Below are positions 44,880 through 53,363 of a DNA stretch of 64,000 nt, one piece after another (the first letter of the stretch is position 1; each line of letters opens with the position of its first letter). Position numbers and translations under genes: made by a program. The notes below the pieces were generated by a model. That model was not told where the DNA came from, did no database searches, and saw only the letters and a list, made by a program, of their open reading frames with translations. This DNA is from Geodermatophilaceae bacterium URHA0031 (GTDB taxonomy: Bacteria; Actinomycetota; Actinomycetes; Mycobacteriales; Geodermatophilaceae), in assembly GCA_000620205.1 (NCBI GenBank), contig JHVP01000002.1:186001-250000 (forward strand), given 5' to 3'.

Positions 44880-46673
44880 TCAGGTCGCCGGTTCGCGCCG
44901 GACGGCGACGACGAGCCCCAGGGCGATGGCGAGCGTCACGCCTCCGAGGATGAGGCTGGCCAGCAGCCGGACGCCGTCAGCGCCCAGGAGTGATGTCGGC
45001 GCGCTGCCCACGGCGGCGGTGACGGCGAAATCGGCCGTCCCGACCCGGCCGCTCTCGGCGCCCTCCAGTCGGACGTCGTGCGTGCCGGTCGCCAGTCGGG
45101 CCGGCACCTCGACGGTCATCGTGACCACACCCGCGGCGTCCGCGCTGGCGCGTCCCACGGCGGCCTGCTCGAGGACCGCCGCCACGGACTCACCCGGTGC
45201 GAAGCCGACACCGGTGAGGGTCTGCCGGGCACCTGCGGCGACGCTGGCCGCGCCGGCCGTGGCGCGGGCACTCGCGACCGGGGCCGTCGGCGTCGGCGTC
45301 GGCGGGGTCCAGTCGAGGGTCCAGGTCGGCGCGTCCACCGCGACCGGTGCCGGCGGCTCGACCGACGACGGCTCCGCGGGCGCGACAGCGGCCGGGTCGG
45401 AGGGCCCGGTGGGAGCAGCGGCCTCCTGGGTGTCGACCGACGCGGGTGCCGGTGCGGCGACCGGCTCCGTCGGCTCGGCTCCCGCGGGAGCGACCGCGGA
45501 CTCGGTGGGCACCGCGGACTCCGTCGGCACCTCCGTGGGCACCGCGGACTCGGTCGGCACCTCCGTCGGCATCGCGGACTCCGTCGGCATCGCGGACTCC
45601 GTGGGCACCGCGGGCTCCGTGGGCACCGCGGACTCCGTGGGCACCGCGGACTCCGAGGGCACCGCGGACTCCGAGGGCACCGCGGATTCGGTGGGCACCG
45701 GGGACTGCGTCGGTACCCCCGTGTTCACCGCGGGCTCCGTCGGCAGCGCGTAGCTGACGACGATCGACGCGGGCTCATCAGTCAGGTCGCTGGCGCCGCC
45801 GGTCGGGACGAGTGAGGTGCCTCCGGCGCCCGCCCGGCCCGCTGTGCCACCGCTGCCACCGATGACCCCGCCGCCTCCACCGCCGCCGGAGTCGGTTCCG
45901 GCCGTGCCGACGGCGAAGCGGGCGACGTCCCACCCCGGCCACCGGGGGAAGAGGGTCTCGGGCTCGCCGCCGACCTCGGGTCCCCCGGGCGCACTCGGTA
46001 CCTCGGCGTCGGCAGACGGCGCCACGGACCCGACCGGGTCGGCATCGGCCACCTCTGCGTCGGCCGGGTCTGGTGCCGGGTCGTACGACCAGGCCGTCGG
46101 GTCGCCGTCGCCGCCGGGTCCAGCGGTCGTCCCACCGCCACTGCCGGCGGCCACGAGCACCCGCGACTCGACCGACCCGGCATCGGTCGCGCTCGTCAGT
46201 CGCACGTCGGACGCGCCGCCACCGCCGGCACCGGAGTCTGCGGCCGCCTCTCCGGAGGGGAGCACGTCAGCGCCGGGGGCACCACCGTTGAAGCCCGCGG
46301 TCCCTCCCGGAGCGACGTCGTCCCAGGCTCGGACGCCGTCCCCACCTGCGCCTCCGACGGTCAGGTACAGCGTCGTCTCGGGCGTCACCGGCAGGCTGGC
46401 CCAGACCACGGCGGCTCGACCGAGGCGCTGGTCGTCGACCGCATGGCCACCGGCCGCACCGATCGCGGTCACGTCGACGTGGGTCACGCCGCCCGGGACG
46501 ACGAACGACTGCTCGGCTCCGGTGTAGCCGTACGTGCAGGTGACCGTGGGCAGGTCTGCTGAGCGCACGCACGCGTCGGCCGCCGCGGCGGCCGGGGAGA
46601 TGGTCGTGAGGACCAAGCCGCCGCTGATCAGCCCGGCGAGGCCGAGCGCGGAGCCGAGAGCGGGGCGGACCAC
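44880..46673 (-). CDS. Glycine-rich cell-surface protein with VPTES repeats and C-terminal anchor
   Basis: A 597-residue exported protein. A signal peptide (L-G-L-A-G-L-I-S-G-G-L-V-L-T-T-I-S, ending near A-A-A-A-A-D-A) precedes a glycine-rich domain (F-V-V-P-G-G-V-T-H-V-D-V-T-A-I-G-A-A-G-G, runs of G-G-G-G) of about 275 residues. Then 14 short V-P-T-E-S-A-type repeats and an acidic Ala/Pro linker follow, a small Ig-like domain (R-Q-T-L-T-G-V-G-F-A-P-G-E-S-V), and a C-terminal membrane helix with a V-V-A-V-R-R tail. No LPxTG is visible, so it is probably a membrane-anchored wall-spanning protein. GTG 46673 follows GAGGAGAAC. Convergent with rmlA. Confidence 0.8.
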   Translation of the reverse strand: MVRPALGSALGLAGLISGGLVLTTISPAAAAADACVRSADLPTVTCTYGYTGAEQSFVVPGGVTHVDVTAIGAAGGHAVDDQRLGRAAVVWASLPVTPETTLYLTVGGAGGDGVRAWDDVAPGGTAGFNGGAPGADVLPSGEAAADSGAGGGGASDVRLTSATDAGSVESRVLVAAGSGGGTTAGPGGDGDPTAWSYDPAPDPADAEVADADPVGSVAPSADAEVPSAPGGPEVGGEPETLFPRWPGWDVARFAVGTAGTDSGGGGGGGVIGGSGGTAGRAGAGGTSLVPTGGASDLTDEPASIVVSYALPTEPAVNTGVPTQSPVPTESAVPSESAVPSESAVPTESAVPTEPAVPTESAMPTESAMPTEVPTESAVPTEVPTESAVPTESAVAPAGAEPTEPVAAPAPASVDTQEAAAPTGPSDPAAVAPAEPSSVEPPAPVAVDAPTWTLDWTPPTPTPTAPVASARATAGAASVAAGARQTLTGVGFAPGESVAAVLEQAAVGRASADAAGVVTMTVEVPARLATGTHDVRLEGAESGRVGTADFAVTAAVGSAPTSLLGADGVRLLASLILGGVTLAIALGLVVAVRREPAT

Positions 46674-46847
46674 GGGTTCTCCTCGGGTGTCGACCTGCTG
46701 TCCCGGCGGTGTCGACGGACAGCCACCGGGTGTCCGGCGCAGCCCGACGTTATGAACCCGAGATCGAACGGGAGAGGAGGACACGCCCGGGCGCGGGGCG
46801 GCTGCGATCACTGGGGACGATGAGTCCGTTGGGCCACCGGGACGTCA

Positions 46848-46879
46848 CCCGCGGTCGCCAGGGGTCTGGCGACCGCGGG
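46848..46879. terminator. Perfect 14-base-pair hairpin with GGGT loop
   Basis: CCCGCGGTCGCCAG (46848-46861) and CTGGCGACCGCGGG (46866-46879) are fully complementary. It lies between two divergent genes, where no ordinary terminator is needed, and no run of T follows. Confidence 0.6.
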
Positions 46880-46982
46880 GGCCTCCTCCATCGGCGGATG
46901 CCCGAGCCGACGTGACTCAGACGCACCAGGAACGTGCCGCGGACGGCGCCCACGTCGCCCCGGAACTGTCGTACGCCGTACG

Positions 46983-46988
46983 TATGTT
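46983..46988 (+). promoter_or_regulatory. -10 box TATGTT of the leaderless HNH gene
   Basis: TATGTT ends 6 bases before GTG 46995, with no ribosome-binding site in between. Confidence 0.55.
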
Positions 46989-46994
46989 CGGTTC

Positions 46995-48455
46995 GTGGCA
47001 GGACATCCCAGCAGCCTGGTGGTCGACGTGGTCTGGGCGCCGCGTGTGCCCGCACCGCGGGCGCCAGTGTCCTGGCTGACCGATGAGGAGAAGGCGGTCG
47101 AGCTGCAGCAGGTGCAGCAGCGCCGCGCCGCGGAGACCGCCTACGAGGCCGAGCTGATCCTGAGCATGGCCGGGGATCGCCCCGCGACGGACGACCCGGC
47201 CCCCGGCACACCGGGTGCCCGCCGGCCCGGCTGGGCGGTGGACGAGGGATACGCCGGGGTGAGTGAGTTCTTCACCGCCGAGCTGTCGGCGGTGCTCAAC
47301 CTGGGTCGGCGGACGGCTGGCCACCGCTACGCCCGCGCGCACACCTGGCTGACCAAGCTGCCGCGGACGTTCGCGGCGTTGCAGGCCGGAGAGCTGGACG
47401 AGCGGCGCGCCAGCGAGCTCGCCGACGTCCTGCAGCACACCAACGCCGCGGTGGCCGGGCAGGTCGAGGCGGCGCTGCTGCCCGAGGCCACCGGCCTGTC
47501 GGTGCACAAGCTCCGCAACCGGGCCACCGCGCTGATGGTCGAACTCGACGCCGAGGCTGCCGACGAGCGCTGCAAGGAGGCGGAGAAGACCGCCGACGTG
47601 CACGTCTACCCCAACGCCACCGACGGCCGGGCCACCCTGGCCGCGGACCTGCCCACCGACGAGGCGGTCGAGTGCTACGACATCGTCGACCAGCTCGCCA
47701 AGATGCTCAAGGCCGACGGGGATCCGCGCCGGATCGGGGCGCTGCGGGCGCACGTGCTGTCGCTGCTGATCCGCCGCCCCGCAGATCACGAGTTCCCGCC
47801 GGTGACGGCGAACGTCACGGTCACCGCCGACCTGGACGCCTTGGGCGGCATCAGCAGCGCACCGGGTGAGGTGAACGGGCTGCCGATCACCGCCTCCCAC
47901 GTCCGCGAGCTGCTGGCCCGGGTCGGTGCGCTGGGTTTGACCGCCCCCGAGGGCGGCAGCCTGAGCTTCGCGGTCACCGGCCCGGACGGGGAGCTGCTGG
48001 CCACCCTCACCCCCACCGACCTGACCCGGCTTGCCCGCCGCGGCTGCCCACAGCATCCCGACGACAGTTGCGACTGCCCGATCGCCGGGCCGCCGCCGGC
48101 CACCGACGCCTACGAGCCCACCGCCCGCCAGCGGGCGTTCGTCACCAGCCGGGACCGGCGGTGCCGGTTCCCCAACTGCGGGCAACGCGTCGGCTGGGCC
48201 GACCTCGACCACGTCATCCCCCACAGCTGCGGCGGCGCCACCGACTGCGCCGACCTCTGCTGCCTGTGCCGCTCCCATCACCGGCTCAAGACCTTCGCCC
48301 CGGGCTGGCGCTTCACCATGACCCCCGACGGCGTGCTCAGCGTGACCACCCCATCGGGCGTCACCAGGACAACCCGCCCACCCGGCATGCGGCCACCACC
48401 ACCCGCGGCCGAACCCGAGCCGCCGCCAGCGGACGAAGATCCCCCACCCTTCTGA
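46995..48455 (+). CDS. DUF222 / HNH endonuclease domain protein (13E12 repeat family)
   Basis: A 486-residue protein of the 13E12 family, often present in many copies in actinobacterial genomes. The DUF222 part (residues 25-330) includes A-A-E-T-A-Y-E-A-E-L-I-L-S-M, L-N-L-G-R-R-T-A-G-H-R and G-E-L-D-E-R-R-A. The C-terminal HNH domain has C-R-F-P-N-C-G, D-L-D-H-V-I-P-H-S-C-G-G and C-R-S-H-H-R-L-K, with all HNH and zinc residues. The tail is Pro-rich. Role is unknown but a mobile or nuclease function is assumed. GTG 46995 is 6 bases after TATGTT. Confidence 0.88.
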   Translation: MAGHPSSLVVDVVWAPRVPAPRAPVSWLTDEEKAVELQQVQQRRAAETAYEAELILSMAGDRPATDDPAPGTPGARRPGWAVDEGYAGVSEFFTAELSAVLNLGRRTAGHRYARAHTWLTKLPRTFAALQAGELDERRASELADVLQHTNAAVAGQVEAALLPEATGLSVHKLRNRATALMVELDAEAADERCKEAEKTADVHVYPNATDGRATLAADLPTDEAVECYDIVDQLAKMLKADGDPRRIGALRAHVLSLLIRRPADHEFPPVTANVTVTADLDALGGISSAPGEVNGLPITASHVRELLARVGALGLTAPEGGSLSFAVTGPDGELLATLTPTDLTRLARRGCPQHPDDSCDCPIAGPPPATDAYEPTARQRAFVTSRDRRCRFPNCGQRVGWADLDHVIPHSCGGATDCADLCCLCRSHHRLKTFAPGWRFTMTPDGVLSVTTPSGVTRTTRPPGMRPPPPAAEPEPPPADEDPPPF

Positions 48456-48494
48456 CGGCTGCGCGCGAAAGACGAAGGAGAGGTGCCGAAGATG

Positions 48495-48520
48495 GACCTG
48501 ACAGTCCCCGACGTCAGGTC
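48495..48520. terminator. Hairpin between convergent HNH and propeller-1 genes
   Basis: GACCTGAC (48495-48502) and GTCAGGTC (48513-48520) are perfect 8-base arms around a 10-base loop. The right arm overlaps the stop codon of the minus-strand gene. Confidence 0.6.
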
Positions 48521-49484
48521 ACGGAAGGCTCTCGCAGGCCCTCATGTCGTTGTCGGCGTCCAGCTGGGCGATGTCGCCGTAAGCCGGGTAGTAGGTCATG
48601 AACCACGCCTGGGCGGACGCCTGCGTGGTGAAGTCCTCGCAGTCGACCGAGTTGCCCGGATTGCCCGGCGCAGCCACCGGTCCTGCCGCCGCCGGCGGCG
48701 CGCCATCCCGGCGGACGCCGAGGCTGTCCACGCCGTCGCCGTTCCAGTCGCCGGTGAAAGCAGTATCGGTGACCTCGCCGTAGCCGAACACCGTGTCGGC
48801 CGGGCCTGAGGTCAGCGAGTTCCGGAGGTAATAGGTGTTGCCGCGCCGGACACCGAGGGTGTCCCCCGCCTGACCGCGGGACCACCTCCCGGCGAGAACG
48901 GCATCACCCGGGTCGCCGTAGACGAAGACGCTGGAGGCGACGCCGGTCGCCAGATCGTTCTTGACGTAGTACGTGGACGAGCGCCGCACCATGAGGGTGT
49001 CGCCGCCGCGGCCGTCCCAGTCGCCGACCAGGACCGTGTCGGTCGGTTCGCCGTAGGAGAAGACGACGTCCGCCCGTCCGGTGGTGACGCTGTTCTTCAC
49101 GAGGTACGAGTTGCCGCGGCGCACCGCGAGCGTGTCACTGCCGTTGCCGTCCCAGTCCCCGACGAGCACCGTGTCCCCTGGGTCGCCGTAGGCGAACACG
49201 ACGTCCGCCGGCCCGGACGTCGCACTGTTCCGCGCGTAGAAGGTGTTCCCCCGTCGCACGAGCAGGGTGTCGCTGCCGTTGCCGTCCCAGTCCCCGACGT
49301 AGCTCTCGTCGGTGCGCTCGCCATAGCTGAAGACGACGTTCGCCCGACCGGTGAACGAGTCGTTCAAGTAGTAGGTGGCGCCGGTACCGCCGACCGTCGT
49401 CCCCTGCGCGAACGCCGGTTGCGCGGCGGCCAGCCCCGCAGCGATGGCGGCGACCGTGACGGCCGCCCGGATCCCGTTGTGCAT
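48519..49484 (-). CDS. Secreted five-repeat propeller-like protein 1, with C-terminal excalibur-like motif
   Basis: A 321-residue exported protein. A signal peptide (M-H-N-G-I-R-A-A-V-T-V-A-A-I-A-A-G-L) is followed by T-Y-Y-L-N-D-S-F-T-G-R-A and five repeats of about 45 residues of the form Y-G-x-x-x-D-T-V-L-V-G-D-W-D-G-N-G-S-D-T-L. The D-x-D-x-D/N-G segments look like calcium-binding loops of FG-GAP/VCBS type. After repeat five the chain has P-G-N-P-G-N-S-V-D-C-E-D-F and ends L-D-A-D-N-D-M-R-A-C-E-S, an excalibur-like calcium-binding motif. Role unknown; surface or extracellular is likely. ATG 49482-49484 is the start. Confidence 0.75.
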   Translation of the reverse strand: MHNGIRAAVTVAAIAAGLAAAQPAFAQGTTVGGTGATYYLNDSFTGRANVVFSYGERTDESYVGDWDGNGSDTLLVRRGNTFYARNSATSGPADVVFAYGDPGDTVLVGDWDGNGSDTLAVRRGNSYLVKNSVTTGRADVVFSYGEPTDTVLVGDWDGRGGDTLMVRRSSTYYVKNDLATGVASSVFVYGDPGDAVLAGRWSRGQAGDTLGVRRGNTYYLRNSLTSGPADTVFGYGEVTDTAFTGDWNGDGVDSLGVRRDGAPPAAAGPVAAPGNPGNSVDCEDFTTQASAQAWFMTYYPAYGDIAQLDADNDMRACESLP

Positions 49485-49621
49485 GGTGTCCCCCGTGTCG
49501 AGCGCGCTCCGCTGACGCTCCGCACACCATGCCCGCCGACCCGCGCGGGCCGGGACCGCCACCCCGGACTACCACCTCGCCACGCCTCAGCAACCACAGC
49601 CGTCTCGGCCGGACGGCGGGG

Positions 49622-50575
49622 TCAGAAGGCGCGGTAGTCCGTGGGGGCCATGCGGGGGCCGCGCTTGGGCGGCATGCTGCCGCCCACCTCGAGCAGCCGG
49701 ACGACCCGCTGGCGGTGGCCCCGCCAGGGCTCTAGCAGCTCCAGCATCCCGGCGTCGTCGGTCTTCCGGCCGGCCAGCGACCAGCCCACCAGGTTCTTGA
49801 GGTGGTAGTCGCCCACGCTCACCGAGTCCGGGCAGCCGATCGCCCGCTGGGCCACCTCGGCCGCCGTCCACACCCCGATGCCGGGGACCGACTGCAGCCG
49901 CCGGCGCAGGTGGGCGCAGTCCGCCTCGCAGCCGTCCTCCCCGTGAGCGGCCGCCTCGAGTCGGGACGCCACCGAGGCCACCGCCCGCAGCGCCCGCCGG
50001 CGCGCGCCGTCCAGGCCGCAGCGGTGCCACTCCCAGTCGGTCACCGCGAGCACCTGCTCCGGCGAGGGCACCACCCGCATCCCGACCGGCGCCGGCCCGG
50101 GCGCCGGGTCCCCGGTCAGCCGCAGAAGCTCCCGCCAGGTGCGGTGCGCCTCGATGCCGGTCACCTTCTGCTCCAGGACGGCGGGCACGAGCGCATCCCA
50201 CACCCGGCCGGTGCTGCCGAGGCGGAGCCACGGGGTGGCGCGGTGCACCCGCGCCACGAGCGCGTGGACGGTGGCGTCGAAGCCCGTCACCCGGTCCTCG
50301 GCACCCAGCCAGCGGGGCACCCGCCGGCCGGCCCAGCCCGCCCCCGGCCCCCAGGCCTGCACCCGCAGCGCAGCCACCGACCCGGTCAGCCGCACGGTGG
50401 CCGGCCCGTCCGGCGTCGTAGTGGTGCGCCACACGCCGTCCTCGGCGAAGCGCAGGGTGGGGTCGCCGGTGCCGCGCCTGTCCCGGGAGACCACCCGGCG
50501 CACGTCCAGCGCCCAGTCCGGCGTCCACACGTCCTCGTACGCCGGTGCGTCGCGCACCAGCAGCTGCTCCCCCAC
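49622..50575 (-). CDS. DNA-3-methyladenine glycosylase II (AlkA-like)
   Basis: A 317-residue HhH-GPD glycosylase removing alkylated bases from DNA. V-L-E-Q-K-V-T-G near residue 150, the helix-hairpin-helix V-P-G-I-G-V-W-T-A-A-E, and the catalytic Asp in V-S-V-G-D-Y-H-L-K-N mark the family. The N-terminal 100 residues are an alpha/beta domain as in AlkA. GTG 50575 begins V-G-E-Q-L-L-V-R-D-A-P; earlier codons on the frame belong to shadow of the SDR. It is 20 bases downstream of the SDR gene on the same strand. Confidence 0.85.
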   Translation of the reverse strand: MGEQLLVRDAPAYEDVWTPDWALDVRRVVSRDRRGTGDPTLRFAEDGVWRTTTTPDGPATVRLTGSVAALRVQAWGPGAGWAGRRVPRWLGAEDRVTGFDATVHALVARVHRATPWLRLGSTGRVWDALVPAVLEQKVTGIEAHRTWRELLRLTGDPAPGPAPVGMRVVPSPEQVLAVTDWEWHRCGLDGARRRALRAVASVASRLEAAAHGEDGCEADCAHLRRRLQSVPGIGVWTAAEVAQRAIGCPDSVSVGDYHLKNLVGWSLAGRKTDDAGMLELLEPWRGHRQRVVRLLEVGGSMPPKRGPRMAPTDYRAF

Positions 50576-50595
50576 GACCCGTCTCCCGGTCCTCG

Positions 50596-51366
50596 CTAGC
50601 GCGGCGCCATCCGCAGTGCGCCGTCCATCCGGATGACCTCGCCGTTGAGGTAGCCGTGCCGCACGATGTCCAGCGCCAGCTCGGCGAAGTCCTCCGGGCG
50701 GCCCAGCCGCTTGGGGAACGGGATGTTCGACGCCAGCGCCGTGCGCGCCTCCTCCGGCAGCCCGGTCAGCAACGGGGTGTCCACCAGGCCGGGGGCGATC
50801 GTGCACACCCGGACGCCGACCGAGGACAGGTCCCGCGCGGCCGGCAGCGTGAGCCCGACGATCCCGCCCTTGGAGGCGGCGTAGGCGATCTGGCCGATCT
50901 GCCCGTCGTACGCGGCGATCGAAGCGGTGTTGACCACCACCCCGCGCTCGCCGTCCGCGTCGGGCTCGGTGCGCGCCATCGCGGCGGCCGCGAGCCGGAG
51001 CACGTTGAACGTGCCGATCAGGTTGACGCCCACGGTGCGGGTGAAGGCGGCGAGCTCGTGGGGTGACCCGTCGCGGCCCAGCACCCGGGCGGCGTAGCCG
51101 ATGCCGGCGCAGTTGACGGCGATCCGCAGCGGCCGGTCCTTGCCGGTGGCGTCGTCGATCGCCGCCTGCACCGACGCCTCGTCGGTGACGTCGGTGCGCA
51201 CGAAGGTGGTGTGCCCCCCGAGCTCGGCGGCGAGCGCCTGCCCGCGCTCCCCGTTGAGGTCGAGCACGGTGACCGCCACGCCCGCGGCGGTCAGCGCGCG
51301 GGTGGTGGCCTCCCCGAGGCCGGAGGCCCCTCCGGTGACGACAGCGGCGACGTCGAGGTCCTTCAT
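50596..51366 (-). CDS. Short-chain dehydrogenase, 3-hydroxyacyl-CoA dehydrogenase type
   Basis: A 256-residue [13 protein letters not shown] near the start binds [12 protein letters not shown] is the N-A-G block, and [11 protein letters not shown] the active site. [11 protein letters not shown] and the ending [11 protein letters not shown] are typical of the HSD17B10-like 3-hydroxyacyl-CoA dehydrogenases (beta-oxidation of branched or short acyl-CoA). ATG 51364-51366 is 7 bases after TAGTCT. It is upstream of the AlkA-like gene. Confidence 0.88.
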   Translation of the reverse strand: MKDLDVAAVVTGGASGLGEATTRALTAAGVAVTVLDLNGERGQALAAELGGHTTFVRTDVTDEASVQAAIDDATGKDRPLRIAVNCAGIGYAARVLGRDGSPHELAAFTRTVGVNLIGTFNVLRLAAAAMARTEPDADGERGVVVNTASIAAYDGQIGQIAYAASKGGIVGLTLPAARDLSSVGVRVCTIAPGLVDTPLLTGLPEEARTALASNIPFPKRLGRPEDFAELALDIVRHGYLNGEVIRMDGALRMAPR

Positions 51367-51373
51367 GCCCGCG

Positions 51374-51379
51374 AGACTA
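51374..51379 (-). promoter_or_regulatory. -10 box TAGTCT of leaderless SDR gene
   Basis: On the minus strand TAGTCT ends 7 bases before the ATG at 51366 and no ribosome-binding site lies between. Confidence 0.55.
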
Positions 51380-51639
51380 GTCACGTCCCGACGCGCCCCC
51401 CGTCCACCGGCCCAGCGTCGTCCCGCTCGGCGCCCGGCCGTCCCCCGTCGACTACGACGAGTCCGCGCACATGCCAGGTCACGCAGCGTGAGCGCGCGAA
51501 GGACCCCGTGGAACACAAATGCCCTTTATGGTGGGGCGAAAAGCGGTCCTCCCCGGTCCAGCAACGTCGCCGCCTGGTGACGCTGCGCCATCAGACGACG
51601 CGCACCACCGCAGAACCGATCCTGAGGAGGGGCACGTCC

Positions 51640-53199
51640 ATGGCCAGCGCCGTCGAGACCAGTGCGGCCGGCTACCAGCGCGCCGCCAGAACAGAGCCCG
51701 GAGCACGCGGCAGGCACCGGACCACCATCGGCTACGCAGTGTTCGGCGCACTGGTGGGTGCTGCGCTCATGGCGGTGGCGCACCGGGCGTTGATCGACGA
51801 CACGTACATCACCCTGTCCTACGTCCGGAACATGGTCACGGACTTCCACTGGGGGCTCATCCCGACCGAGGAGTCCAACGCAGCCACCTCGCCGTTGAAC
51901 GTCCTCCTCCTCTCCGCCGCCACGTGGCTGGTGTCCCTCCTCACCGGCGACGTCCGGCCGGTCCTCGGTCTGAGCGTGCTGACCGTCGTGCTCACCGCGC
52001 TGCTGACCGGGTGGGCCGCGGCCACGGCGCAGCGACTCGGCCGGTCGGGCGCGTGGTCGCTGGCCGTGCTGGCCGTCGTGCTGGCCAACCCGTTCGTCAA
52101 CTCCTCCCTCGGGCTCGAGGTGGTGCTGGAGTCCGCACTGCTCGTCGGGCTGCTCGGCGCGGCGGTGAGCGGACGGCGGGTGTCCTTCGGCGTCCTCGCC
52201 GGGCTGCTGGTGCTCACCCGGCTCGACCTGGCCGTCATCGTGGCAGTCGTCTTCCTGCTGAGCCCGTCCGTCCGGCGCCCGCTGTGGAGGGCACCGCTCA
52301 TCGCGGCCGTCGTCGCCGGGCCGTGGTTCGTCTTCAGCTGGTTCCACTTCGGCTCCGCCATCCCGGATACCTTCGTGATCAAGACGCTGCAGAAGTCGTT
52401 CGGCGAGGCGACCTTCGCCAACGGTCTCTGGGAGTGGTGGGGGCCCCGCGGGTGGTTGCCGCTGTGGATCGCGCTGGTGCCGGCGGCGGTCGGGCTGCTC
52501 ACCCTGCTCGCGCTGCTCGTGGCGGGGGCGCGCCGGCGGCTGCGCCCGGAGCAGTGGCCCATCGCCGGCCTCGCCCTCGGCGGGGTGGCGTACTTCGGTG
52601 CCTACTCGGCGCTGGGCGTCCCGCCGTACCAGTGGTACTACGTGCCGACGACGGTGTCCCTGGGCGTCGCGGGGGTGCTGGGTATCGCGCTGCTGACCGG
52701 GCCGGTGGCGGGTCGTCGCCGGATCACCGCCCTCGCCGGGCCCGTGGTGGTCACGGTCGCTCTGGTGGTGGCGTACGCGGTGGCGCTGCCCGGCCCTTCC
52801 CTGGTGTGGGACCGCGCCACCTACTTCGGGAACTGGGCCATGCCGCAGCAGGCGCTGGAGATCGGCGCCGAGGTGGGCGATCTGGTCGGCGACGACACCG
52901 TCCTGGCACCGCCGGAGATCGGCACGCTGGCCTACGCCTGCGGGTGCTCAATCGTCGACCCCTTCTCCGACCGCGGTCGGTCCCTGGAGCTGGTCGAGGA
53001 GCGCATCGACGAGGCCGGTCCCCTCGGGCGGCGGTTGCTGGAGTGGAACTTCAGCCGGTTGGACCGGGACCAGCAGCCGCGCCCTGCCCAGTACGAGCTG
53101 GTCTACAGCTACGACCCGCCGCCGCCCGGGCTGCCGTCCTGGCCGGTGTCCTCCCCCGCGACCGGGAACGCCACCTATTACCTGCAGCCGCTGCCCTGA
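51640..53199 (+). CDS. GT-C membrane glycosyltransferase (AftB-like)
   Basis: A 519-residue polytopic membrane protein with about ten hydrophobic segments. The first external loop carries L-I-D-D-T-Y-I-T-L-S-Y-V-R-N-M, followed by E-E-S-N-A-A-T-S-P-L-N-V-L-L-L; a D-D near the end of helix 1 is the mark of GT-C enzymes using polyprenyl-phosphate sugars, and this version recalls the arabinofuranosyl/mannosyl transferase group (AftB-like). The C-terminal 140 residues are external. The acceptor is unknown. ATG 51640 follows GAGGAGG. It precedes a secreted subtilase gene on the same strand. Confidence 0.75.
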   Translation: MASAVETSAAGYQRAARTEPGARGRHRTTIGYAVFGALVGAALMAVAHRALIDDTYITLSYVRNMVTDFHWGLIPTEESNAATSPLNVLLLSAATWLVSLLTGDVRPVLGLSVLTVVLTALLTGWAAATAQRLGRSGAWSLAVLAVVLANPFVNSSLGLEVVLESALLVGLLGAAVSGRRVSFGVLAGLLVLTRLDLAVIVAVVFLLSPSVRRPLWRAPLIAAVVAGPWFVFSWFHFGSAIPDTFVIKTLQKSFGEATFANGLWEWWGPRGWLPLWIALVPAAVGLLTLLALLVAGARRRLRPEQWPIAGLALGGVAYFGAYSALGVPPYQWYYVPTTVSLGVAGVLGIALLTGPVAGRRRITALAGPVVVTVALVVAYAVALPGPSLVWDRATYFGNWAMPQQALEIGAEVGDLVGDDTVLAPPEIGTLAYACGCSIVDPFSDRGRSLELVEERIDEAGPLGRRLLEWNFSRLDRDQQPRPAQYELVYSYDPPPPGLPSWPVSSPATGNATYYLQPLP

Positions 53200-53240
53200 G
53201 ACTCCAACCCTGCGGTCGAGAACTACGAGCCCGCATTCCC

Positions 53241-53257
53241 GATCACCGACCGTGATC
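53241..53257. promoter_or_regulatory. Operator-like palindrome upstream of the subtilase gene
   Basis: GATCAC and GTGATC are perfect 6-base arms around CGACC. A further GGTGATCG follows at about 53283. It lies about 110 bases before the subtilase start. Confidence 0.35.
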
Positions 53258-53363
53258 CCCGTTCCGACAACTGCACCCGCTCGGGTGATCGTGTCGAGGC
53301 CGTGCCCGGTCGATGCCATCGGGAGCCCCGCAGTGCTCGGGGTCCGATGGAAGACGGGACGGG

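Larger units (their letters stand above)
46674..46994. other. 320-base divergent spacer with one perfect hairpin
   Basis: No convincing gene. A 31-codon frame at 46820-46915 has a weak GGGGACG upstream and no coding bias that I can see. It includes the hairpin at 46848-46879 and, near its right end, the palindromic GTACGCCGTAC before the HNH promoter. Confidence 0.5.

Noticed and set aside
43045-45753. 902-residue plus-strand frame across rmlB, rmlA and the surface-protein gene
   Set aside because: It runs out of frame through rmlA and opposite rmlB, and its tail is an antisense copy of the VPTES repeats.
45530-45760. CRISPR-like array
   Set aside because: The repeats are in-frame hexapeptide codons (V-P-T-E-S-A) of a surface protein, with no unique spacers or cas genes.
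46820-46915. 31-codon frame in the divergent spacer
   Set aside because: Weak ribosome-binding sequence, Arg/Gly-rich product and overlap with a perfect hairpin; not enough to call a gene.
46995-48455. Restriction or anti-phage system around the HNH gene
   Set aside because: It is a DUF222/13E12-type protein with no methylase, helicase or other defence gene next to it.
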